Positions 6,453 through 11,320 of a stretch of DNA of 11,320 bases are shown here, in pieces. How positions within the stretch are numbered: the stretch's first letter is position 1; each line of letters opens with the position of its first letter. The stretch comes from an uncultured Eubacteriales bacterium (GTDB lineage: Bacteria; Bacillota; Clostridia; Christensenellales; UBA1242), in NCBI GenBank assembly GCA_905203455.1, contig CAJKVX010000030.1, positions 1 through 11,320 of the forward strand, in the 5' to 3' direction. The translations under genes and the position numbers were made by a program. The notes beneath the pieces were generated by a model. The model was not told the origin of the DNA, ran no database searches, and saw nothing but the letters and a program-made list of their open reading frames with translations.

Positions 6453-7226
6453 ATGTGGGAATTAACTTTAATTTACAATAAAGAAAAAGTGTGTTATTTA
6501 GACTTTATTTATGCAAAACTTGAACACCAAGTTAAATTTGTTGGTGGAATTATTATAAAGCAAAATATGGGCAAAAGGGCAACAATAAGCCTGGCTGTTC
6601 CAAACAAACAGAAAGATTATTTTGTTTTGCTTCTGCTTGAACTTATAAGTGAAGTTATTACCCAAGATTATAAATATGAATATCTTAATGCAAACCTTGG
6701 TTATTTTGTTCATAATGAATTAACAAAAGTTGCCTTTTTAAAAGCGCTTACGGTTTTTGATAAACAAACAGATAAAGATTTAATTAAAAAACAATTAGTT
6801 TTTGAAAATGAACTCAATATTGACAGTTTTTATTATTTTAAATTAAATAGCCTTAGGGTAAGGTGGAATGATATTTGTTTGCTTGTTAAAGAAAATTTAA
6901 CTTCTCTGCAAGCGTCTCAGGGGCTTTCAGACTTACTTAAATTTCTTATTAAAACAAATGATGATTGCTATGATGAAGTTCATGTTTTTAAAAAGAACAA
7001 AAAATATTATATTGTTGATAAACAAAACAGACCAATTAACATTATTGGGGCAGTAAACAAAGAAATTGGTCAAGTTGCAACGCTTGAAAATTTAATAACA
7101 TTAAGCCCATCAAAAATTGTTTTGCATGATGAAAACCTAGCAGGCGAACCGTTCTATGATTTTTTATGCAATATTTTTGATGATAAAGTTACATTAAGCG
7201 GAATTAGCTTTGGGAAATTTAGGTAA
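6453..7226 (+). CDS. ytxC: YtxC-like family protein
   Basis: A 257-residue protein best matched by memory to the YtxC-like family of Bacillota, whose function is not settled; in Bacillus subtilis ytxC lies directly upstream of thrS, as here. The supporting segments are in the C-terminal half: FYYFKLNSLRVRW (126-138), DEVHVF (174-179), LITLSPSKIVLH (214-225) and IFDDKV (241-246), which correspond to the conserved DEVHV and 'TLxPxKIxxH' stretches of the family. No membrane span or signal peptide is seen. The protein appears soluble, and its N-terminal half is not recognisable to me. The ATG is fixed by a TAG codon immediately before it in frame; the nearest ribosome site, GAGGT at 6436-6440, is rather far (12 nt). 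No terminator separates it from the T-box, so readthrough into thrS is possible. Confidence 0.65.
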   Translation: MWELTLIYNKEKVCYLDFIYAKLEHQVKFVGGIIIKQNMGKRATISLAVPNKQKDYFVLLLLELISEVITQDYKYEYLNANLGYFVHNELTKVAFLKALTVFDKQTDKDLIKKQLVFENELNIDSFYYFKLNSLRVRWNDICLLVKENLTSLQASQGLSDLLKFLIKTNDDCYDEVHVFKKNKKYYIVDKQNRPINIIGAVNKEIGQVATLENLITLSPSKIVLHDENLAGEPFYDFLCNIFDDKVTLSGISFGKFR

Positions 7227-7231
7227 AATCA

Positions 7232-7260
7232 TTGACAACTTTGTTTTAAAAAAGTATAAT
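7232..7260 (+). promoter_or_regulatory. Promoter of the T-box and thrS
   Basis: TTGACA at 7232-7237 and TATAAT at 7255-7260 match consensus at all twelve positions with a 17-nt spacer. It begins 5 nt after the YtxC-like stop codon and gives a predicted start near 7267, just ahead of T-box stem I. Confidence 0.85.
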
Positions 7261-7265
7261 GCTAA

Positions 7266-7480
7266 TAGTTGTCAGCAGACAAGTAGATTATGTTAATCGT
7301 TTCTAAGAGAGTTCGCCCTTTGGCTGGAAGGTGAGCAAACAGGCATAATTAAAACCACTGCAATAAAAGGCAAAAACAAAACAAATAAAAGTGGCAAGGT
7401 CTTCTTGCAAATAAGGTGGAACCGCGGAATAATTTTCGTCCTTATGTTACAATTTTTTGTGGCTAAGGGCGTTTTTTATT
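7266..7480 (+). promoter_or_regulatory. Threonine T-box riboswitch upstream of thrS
   Basis: T-box leaders sense uncharged tRNA and antiterminate. Stem I is visible: GCAG (7275-7278) with CTGC (7358-7361), then a specifier loop with AGTA (7282-7285) opposite an A-run and ACC (7354-7356), then ATTATG (7287-7292) with CATAAT (7344-7349), and a distal helix GTTCGCC (7311-7317) with GGTGAGC (7330-7336). The ACC specifier is a threonine codon, agreeing with thrS. Stem III is GCAAG (7394-7398) with CTTGC (7404-7408). The T-box sequence AAGGTGGAACCGCGG (7413-7427) carries TGGA (7417-7420), which would pair with a tRNA whose discriminator base is U. AAGG can pair with CCTT (7440-7443) as antiterminator. 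No clear stem II lies in the A-rich 7362-7390. Confidence 0.92.
7437..7480 (+). terminator. T-box attenuator terminator
   Basis: CGTCCTTA (7437-7444) pairs with TAAGGGCG (7464-7471), one pair being a wobble, with inner ACAA/TTGT pairing (7449-7452 and 7457-7460) and a run of six T at 7472-7477. Its 5' arm is the same segment that pairs with AAGG in the antiterminator, so the two folds exclude each other. Confidence 0.88.
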
Positions 7481-7499
7481 AAAAAAAGGAGAAAAGGTA

Positions 7500-9401
7500 A
7501 TGAAAATTCAATTAAAAGACGAAATTAGGGAATATCCAAAGGGAACAACTGTTGAAGAAGTTGCAAAAAGCATTGGTGAGGGGCTTTTAAGGGCAGCAAT
7601 TTGTGGCAAAATTGGTGATGAATTGGTTGACCTTCAAACCAAATTAAACCAAGACTGTTCTCTTAAAATTATCACAAATAAAGACCCTGAATATAAAACA
7701 GTTTTAAGGCACACAACTGCCCACATTTTGGCTCAGGCTGTTAAAACCATTTATCCAACTGCAAAACTAGCAATTGGCCCTGCAACAAGTGAAGGGTTTT
7801 ATTATGATTTTGATTTTAAAAGCCCAATAACTCAGGAAGATTTATCTAAAATTGAAGCCGAAATGAAAAGAATAATTAAGGCAAATTTTGAAATTAAAAG
7901 AAAAGAAATTTCTCGTGAAAAAGCCCTTAAACTTATGGACGAAAACGAAGAAACTTTTAAAATTGAATTGATTGACGCCATTCCTGAGGGTGAAAAAATA
8001 ACAATGTATAGCCAAGGGGATTTTAGCGATATTTGCCGTGGGCCACACCTTAAAAGCACTGGCATGGTTAAAGCCTTTAAACTTACAAAACTTGCAGGGG
8101 CTTATTGGCGTGGAGATGAACACAACAAAATGCTTAGCCGAATTTATGGCGTTGTTTTTGACAAGGCAAGTGAAATGGACGAGTATTTTAAATTGCTTGA
8201 AGAGGCTGAAAAGCGAGACCACCGCAAACTTGGCAAAGAACTTGATTTGTTCTTTTTAAGTGATTATGCCCCAGGAATGCCATTTTTCATGCCAAAAGGG
8301 CAAATTGTAATTAACGAACTGATTAATTTCTGGCGTGAAGAGCACCAAAAGGCGGGGTATGTTGAAATAACAACTCCAATTGCCCTAAACCGCACTTTGT
8401 GGGAAAAGTCAGGGCATTGGGACCATTACAAGAAAAATATGTATACCTTTAATGTTGAAGATGACACTTTTGCAATTAAACCAATGAACTGCCCAGGCGG
8501 AATGATTTATTATAAAGAAAGGCTTCATAGTTACAGAGAGTTTCCTTTGCGTGTTGCAGAACTTGGTAAGGTTCACAGACACGAAGCAAGCGGAACACTT
8601 CACGGGCTTTTTAGGGTTAGATGCTTCACGCAAGATGATGCTCACATTTTCATGACTCCTGACCAAATTGAAAGTGAAATTGCAAACATCATTACCCTTG
8701 TTGATAAAATGTATAGCGTGTTTGGGCTTACTTATCATCTTGAACTTTCAACAATGCCAGAAAACCATATTGGCGAAATTGCCGAATGGGAGCATGCAGA
8801 GAGTTGCCTTAAAAACGCCTTAAACAAAATGGGCAAAGAATTTGTTATAAATGAGGGTGATGGAGCATTCTATGGCCCTAAAATTGACATTCACATTAAA
8901 GACGCTATTGGAAGAACTTGGCAATGCGGAACAATTCAACTTGATATGCAACTACCTAAAAGGTTTGACATCACATACACTGCCGCTGATGGCAGCAAAA
9001 AAGAGCCAATTATGGTTCACAGAGTAATTTATGGGTCAATTGAAAGATTCTTTGGGGTTATAACAGAGCATTTTGCTGGTGCATTTCCACTTTGGCTTTG
9101 CCCAGTTCAGGCAATTGTTATGAATGTTAGTGAAAAAAGTGAAGGCTATGCAAAGGAAATTGCAAACAAATTAAAAGAAGCGGGCATTAGGTGTGAAGAA
9201 GACACAAGGGGCGAAAAAATTGGCTATAAAATTAGAAATGCCCAAATGCAAAAAATTCCTTATATGATTATTGTTGGTGAAAATGAGGTTGCAAACAACA
9301 CAATTTCAATAAGAAAAAGAGGCAACATTGAACTTAAAGATGTTAACCTTGAAGACCTTATTTGCCAAATGAAAGAAGAGATTAAAACTAAAGCCAGATA
9401 A
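7500..9401 (+). CDS. thrS: Threonyl-tRNA synthetase
   Basis: ThrRS charges tRNA-Thr and hydrolyses mischarged Ser-tRNA-Thr. At 633 residues it is full length (Escherichia coli 642). The domain order is: TGS (1-60); the editing domain from about 61 to 230, with HTTAH at 71-75 and CRGPH carrying the editing histidines and cysteine; then the class II core with TTPIALNRTLWEKSGHW, MNCPGG, LGKVHRHEASGTLHGLFRVR (motif 2), QDDAHIF and the late HRVIYGSIERFFGV (motif 3). The cysteine of MNCPGG and the histidines of QDDAHIF and MVHR are the expected zinc ligands. The anticodon-binding domain begins near PLWLCPVQ. The G after MNCPG, where many bacteria have H, is common in Clostridia. AAGGAG at 7486-7491 is 8 nt before ATG. 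Expression is controlled by the upstream T-box. Confidence 0.98.
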   Translation: MKIQLKDEIREYPKGTTVEEVAKSIGEGLLRAAICGKIGDELVDLQTKLNQDCSLKIITNKDPEYKTVLRHTTAHILAQAVKTIYPTAKLAIGPATSEGFYYDFDFKSPITQEDLSKIEAEMKRIIKANFEIKRKEISREKALKLMDENEETFKIELIDAIPEGEKITMYSQGDFSDICRGPHLKSTGMVKAFKLTKLAGAYWRGDEHNKMLSRIYGVVFDKASEMDEYFKLLEEAEKRDHRKLGKELDLFFLSDYAPGMPFFMPKGQIVINELINFWREEHQKAGYVEITTPIALNRTLWEKSGHWDHYKKNMYTFNVEDDTFAIKPMNCPGGMIYYKERLHSYREFPLRVAELGKVHRHEASGTLHGLFRVRCFTQDDAHIFMTPDQIESEIANIITLVDKMYSVFGLTYHLELSTMPENHIGEIAEWEHAESCLKNALNKMGKEFVINEGDGAFYGPKIDIHIKDAIGRTWQCGTIQLDMQLPKRFDITYTAADGSKKEPIMVHRVIYGSIERFFGVITEHFAGAFPLWLCPVQAIVMNVSEKSEGYAKEIANKLKEAGIRCEEDTRGEKIGYKIRNAQMQKIPYMIIVGENEVANNTISIRKRGNIELKDVNLEDLICQMKEEIKTKAR

Positions 9402-9435
9402 TGCGGTTTAGTCTGCCAAACATTTAAAAGTGGTA

Positions 9436-9464
9436 TTGACAAACATTTAATTGTTTGTTAAACT
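9436..9464 (+). promoter_or_regulatory. Promoter with an operator-like palindrome
   Basis: TTGACA at 9436-9441 and TAAACT at 9459-9464 are separated by 17 nt. The whole of 9436-9461 reads as a 26-bp dyad in which 11 of 13 position pairs match. The perfect core arms are ACAAAC (9439-9444) and GTTTGT (9453-9458). It covers the -35 box and spacer and enters the -10 box, the usual place for a repressor site. The repressor is unknown. Confidence 0.6.
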
Positions 9465-9487
9465 TTCAAAACAAAGGAGAAAACATT

Positions 9488-9808
9488 ATGGAATTTTCAA
9501 ACTTCAATGATTGTATGCCTTATTTTAAGTCTTTTAGGTTTAGTGATTATTCACAAACAATTAATGATTACAGGGGTTTTAAAATTGACATTCACCGCAT
9601 TTTAAATTCAAAATTTGCAGAAGATGGTGTTTATATTTTAATAAATGATGTTAACACTCATGTTTTAAGAAAAGATGCAAGCATTAAAAATGCCGAGGTT
9701 ATTGCAAAACTTTATGTTGATGATGTTCTTGTTCCTCAAATTGAAAGTTTAACTTTACCAAAAGAGGTAAAAGATAACGAAATTGAAGAAATTTCTAGCG
9801 AAAAATAG
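9488..9808 (+). CDS. Hypothetical small acidic protein, unrecognised
   Basis: I do not recognise this 106-residue protein. It has no signal peptide, membrane segment or metal-binding cysteine cluster (a single Cys at 9). The first half is rich in aromatic residues and aspartate (FNDCMPYFKSFRFSDY), the middle has alternating hydrophobic stretches such as GVYILINDV and AEVIAKLYVDDVLVPQI that suggest a small beta-rich fold, and the tail is strongly charged and mainly acidic. ATG 9488 is chosen because AAGGAG at 9474-9479 is 8 nt before it and the predicted transcript starts near 9471; an in-frame TTG at 9455 lies inside the promoter and is excluded. It has its own promoter with a palindrome and lies between thrS and infC, splitting a gene order that is often continuous. 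No clear terminator follows. Confidence 0.75.
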   Translation: MEFSNFNDCMPYFKSFRFSDYSQTINDYRGFKIDIHRILNSKFAEDGVYILINDVNTHVLRKDASIKNAEVIAKLYVDDVLVPQIESLTLPKEVKDNEIEEISSEK

Positions 9809-9826
9809 CAAAACGCTAATTTATGC

Positions 9827-9854
9827 TTGACAAATTGTTTTTGGTGTGTATACT
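9827..9854 (+). promoter_or_regulatory. Promoter of the infC-rpmI-rplT operon
   Basis: TTGACA at 9827-9832 and TATACT at 9849-9854 are separated by 16 nt, with a predicted transcription start near 9861. The leader to infC is therefore about 200 nt, unusually long and fully structured. Confidence 0.75.
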
Positions 9855-9860
9855 AATTAT

Positions 9861-10059
9861 AGTATTTTTAAAGAAGAAGGCCACTTCTCACCAAGCGAAT
9901 GAAAATTTTTCTTGGTTAAACATTTAATTTAACACACAGTTTTTGTGTGCTTTTAAATTGGTTTATGAAGATGGCTTTTTGTGTGCCATCTTTTGTTTTT
10001 TCTTAAAAATACAAGTTTTATGCGATAGTGGCAAAAAGCCCAAAAAGGAGGACAAAACT
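9861..10059 (+). promoter_or_regulatory. Structured leader of infC-rpmI-rplT, probably L20-responsive
   Basis: Four hairpins can be drawn: AGAAG/CTTCT around a GCCA loop (9875-9888); ACCAAG/CTTGGT (9890-9916); AATTTAACACACA with TGTGTG and TTAAATT, a 13-bp helix with a 3-nt bulge (9926-9959); and the terminator at 9968. GCCACTTC (9880-9887) can instead pair with GAAGATGGC (9967-9975), eight pairs with one bulged A, which would disrupt the terminator. In Bacillota this operon is known to be repressed by its own product L20 acting on such a leader (Rfam L20 leader). I assign this class from position and architecture, not from a covariance search. Confidence 0.7.
9968..10001 (+). terminator. Attenuator terminator in the infC leader
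   Basis: AAGATGGC (9968-9975) pairs perfectly with GCCATCTT (9985-9992) around a 9-nt loop, followed by TTGTTTTTT. It is a strong intrinsic terminator placed between the promoter and infC, so operon expression must depend on readthrough or on an alternative fold. Confidence 0.88.
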
Positions 10060-10575
10060 ATCAAACAAGAACATCAAATTAACGGTGAAATAACAGATAA
10101 ACAGGTAAGGGTTATTGGCTCAGACGGCAAGCAGTTAGGCTTGATGACTGCTCAGGAGGCTAACCGCCTTGCAGACGAAGCAAATCTTGACCTTGTTAAA
10201 ATTTCACCAAACGCGGTTCCGCCAGTATGCCGAATTATGGATTATGGCAAATTCAGGTTTGACCAAATGAAGCGTGAAAAAGAGCAACGCAAAAACCAGA
10301 AGGTTGTTGAACTTAAAGAGGTTCAACTTTCAATGACAATTGAGTTGCATGATATGCAAGTTAAAGCCAAAAACGCAACCAAGTTTTTGCAAGCAGGAAA
10401 CAAAGTTAAAGTTTCACTTAGAATGAGGGGGCGTCAGCAAGCGTATTTTCAAAAGGGAATTGAAATCTGCAATCAATTTTTTGGCTTGGTTGAGCAATTT
10501 GCAATTAAAGAGAAGGAACCAAAAGTTGAAGGGCGTAATATCTTAATGATTTTAGCCCCAAAGCCAAATAAATAG
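10060..10575 (+). CDS. infC: Translation initiation factor IF-3, AUC start codon
   Basis: IF3 binds the 30S subunit, rejects non-cognate start codons and prevents subunit joining. From ATC 10060 the protein is 171 residues, the normal size. It has the N-domain (INGEITDKQVRVIGSDGKQLG, SPNAVPPVCRIMDYGK), a charged linker rich in lysine and arginine, and the C-domain (VELKEVQLSMTIELHD, AGNKVKVSLRMRGRQQ). No ATG, GTG or TTG lies in frame at a suitable place; upstream ones fall inside the leader before the terminator. ATC is 8 nt after a strong AGGAGG (10046-10051). Non-canonical infC starts (AUU in Escherichia coli, AUC in Myxococcus) let IF3 repress its own translation, so this start is expected biology. 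The first residue should still be methionine. The ATC also forms the 3' arm of a GATAGT/ACTATC stem. Confidence 0.93.
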   Translation: MKQEHQINGEITDKQVRVIGSDGKQLGLMTAQEANRLADEANLDLVKISPNAVPPVCRIMDYGKFRFDQMKREKEQRKNQKVVELKEVQLSMTIELHDMQVKAKNATKFLQAGNKVKVSLRMRGRQQAYFQKGIEICNQFFGLVEQFAIKEKEPKVEGRNILMILAPKPNK

Positions 10576-10590
10576 AAAAGGAGAAAAGTT

Positions 10591-10791
10591 ATGCCAAAAC
10601 AAAAAAATAGCAGTGCCGCAAAAAAGCGTTTTGTAGTTTTAAAAAGTGGCAAAATTAAAAGAGCAAAACAAAACAAAAGACACATTTTAACAAAAAAGGA
10701 AACTAAAAGGAAAAGGGCATTGCGCCAAACAGCCTATGTTTCAAGCAGTCAAGAAAAAACAATAAAGAAATTGGTTGGTAGCCAAGATTAA
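10591..10791 (+). CDS. rpmI: 50S ribosomal protein L35
   Basis: L35 is a small, very basic large-subunit protein. The 66 residues show the family pattern: MPKQKNSSAAKKRF, the LKSGKIKRAKQNKRHILTKK core and the KRKRALRQTAYVS segment. AAGGAG at 10578-10583 is 7 nt before the ATG and the gap to infC is 15 nt, so it is co-transcribed. Its stop codon overlaps the rplT ribosome site. Confidence 0.97.
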   Translation: MPKQKNSSAAKKRFVVLKSGKIKRAKQNKRHILTKKETKRKRALRQTAYVSSSQEKTIKKLVGSQD

Positions 10792-10802
10792 GGAGAAGAA
10801 CT

Positions 10803-11168
10803 ATGAGAATTAAAAGAGGCGTTAATGCAAACAAGAAAAGAAAAAAAGTTTTAAAGGCTGCCAAAGGATATCGTGGCAGTAAATCAAAACTTTACAGAGT
10901 TGCTCGTGAAGCAGTGATGAAAAGTGATAATTACGCTTACATTGGCAGAAAGAACAAAAAGCGTGATTTTAGAACTTTGTGGATAGCAAGAATAAATGCC
11001 GAAGCAAGAGTTAATGATTTAAGTTACAACAAACTTATGCATGGTTTAAAACTTGCAGGGGTTGAACTTAACAGAAAAGTTCTTGCTGACCTTGCTGTTA
11101 GTGATAAGGTTGCGTTTGCTGCACTTGCCGCGCAAGCAAAAGAAGCGTTAAGTAAAGAAAGCAAATAA
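10803..11168 (+). CDS. rplT: 50S ribosomal protein L20
   Basis: L20 binds 23S rRNA early in large-subunit assembly and, in Bacillota, represses its own operon through the leader. The 121-residue sequence has the basic N-terminal extension RIKRGVNANKKRKKVLKAAKGYRGSKSKL, then RDFRTLWIARINAEAR, and LSYNKLMHGLKLAGVELNRKVLADLAV, all typical; the usual length is about 118. AAGGAG at 10790-10795 is 7 nt before the ATG and shares bases with the rpmI stop. It is the last gene of the infC operon before a terminator. The overlap of signals suggests coupled translation with rpmI. Confidence 0.98.
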   Translation: MRIKRGVNANKKRKKVLKAAKGYRGSKSKLYRVAREAVMKSDNYAYIGRKNKKRDFRTLWIARINAEARVNDLSYNKLMHGLKLAGVELNRKVLADLAVSDKVAFAALAAQAKEALSKESK

Positions 11169-11174
11169 CAAAAT

Positions 11175-11199
11175 TGGCGTTGGTTTCAATGCCATTTTT
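11175..11199 (+). terminator. Terminator after rplT
   Basis: TGGCGTTG (11175-11182) pairs with CAATGCCA (11187-11194), eight pairs with one wobble, around a GTTT loop and followed by five T. It closes the infC-rpmI-rplT operon. Confidence 0.88.
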
Positions 11200-11240
11200 G
11201 GTTTTAAAAAGATTTTAAATTTAAATTTTGGGGTGTGATT

Positions 11241-11320
11241 ATGGATATTATATCAAGTCCAGACAATGCTCAAATTAAAATTCTTAAAAGTTTGCAAGAA
11301 AAAAAATATAGAAAATTTTA
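11241..11320 (+). CDS. Probable TrmH/SpoU-family RNA methyltransferase, N-terminal fragment
   Basis: Only 26 codons and two bases are inside the window. The opening MDIISSPDNAQIKILKSL followed by QEKKYRKF closely resembles the start of SpoU-type 2'-O-ribose methyltransferases of the RlmB/TrmH class, which typically begin 'I.S..NP.IK.L..L..KKYR'. Such a gene commonly follows rplT in Clostridia. A short purine run, GGGGTG (11230-11235), lies just before the ATG. The last two bases, TA, may begin a tyrosine codon but could also begin a stop. The substrate cannot be told from this fragment. Confidence 0.6.
   Translation, partial: MDIISSPDNAQIKILKSLQEKKYRKF

Noticed and set aside
7842..8222. Minus-strand open frame of 126 codons inside thrS
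   Set aside because: Shadow of the thrS editing domain region; composition follows the opposite strand's codons.
9455..9487. TTG-initiated extension of the 106-residue gene
   Set aside because: The TTG lies between the promoter boxes and upstream of the predicted transcript start.
9796..9818. TAGCG/CGCTA hairpin as terminator of the 106-residue gene
   Set aside because: Only five pairs, a 13-nt loop and no T run after it.
9943..10059. TTG-initiated extension of infC by 39 codons
   Set aside because: It runs through the leader terminator hairpin, gives a cysteine-rich hydrophobic stretch unlike IF3, and has no ribosome site.
231..11168. Complete absence of TGA stops among 13 genes as a sign of TGA recoding
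   Set aside because: Tryptophan positions I checked use TGG and no gene needs TGA as a sense codon; with 13 genes of AT-rich DNA the absence may be chance.

Overview
This AT-rich window looks like a chromosomal housekeeping segment from a low-GC Bacillota, most likely an uncultured Clostridia-type organism. The evidence is strong AGGAG-type ribosome binding sites, sigma-A promoters of the TTGACA-N17-TATAAT type, a T-box leader on thrS, a leader with an internal terminator on infC-rpmI-rplT, a YtxC-family gene next to thrS, and tmcAL beside pta-ackA. All 13 complete genes end in TAA or TAG, and none is broken.

Layout. (1) 1-230: a hairpin terminator, then AT-rich spacer. (2) 231-1412, minus strand: tmcAL, a tRNA-Met cytidine acetate ligase. 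It diverges from (3) pta and ackA (1510-3788, plus), which make acetate and ATP from acetyl-CoA. (4) 3830-4558: a DUF177/YceD protein and ribosomal protein L32 (rpmF), closed by a GAAA-loop terminator. (5) 4653-5330, minus: cytidylate kinase (cmk), convergent with rpmF. (6) 5464-6081: a membrane-anchored protein with an Mrr-type nuclease fold. (7) 6082-6452: no gene, but three imperfect repeats and a terminator. (8) 6453-9401: a YtxC-like gene, a threonine T-box riboswitch, and thrS. (9) 9488-9808: an unrecognised 106-residue gene whose promoter contains a near-perfect palindrome. (10) 9827-11199: a promoter, a structured leader with an internal terminator, then infC, rpmI and rplT and a terminator. 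(11) 11241-11320: the first 26 codons of a probable TrmH/SpoU-family RNA methyltransferase, cut off by the window end.

The genes share a theme of translation and acetate metabolism. TmcAL uses acetate and ATP, the products of the Pta-AckA pathway. Two attenuators lie close together: a tRNA-Thr-sensing T-box on thrS, and a probable L20-responsive leader on the IF3-L35-L20 operon. infC very probably starts at an AUC codon, 8 nt after a strong Shine-Dalgarno, which is the classic arrangement for IF3 autocontrol. The classical thrS-infC-rpmI-rplT order is kept but is split by the orphan gene.

I see no clear novel multi-gene system. The best leads are the orphan gene with its operator-like palindrome, the structured AUC start of infC, the gene-free stretch at 6082-6366, and a consensus promoter whose -10 box overlaps the annotated start of the DUF177 gene.
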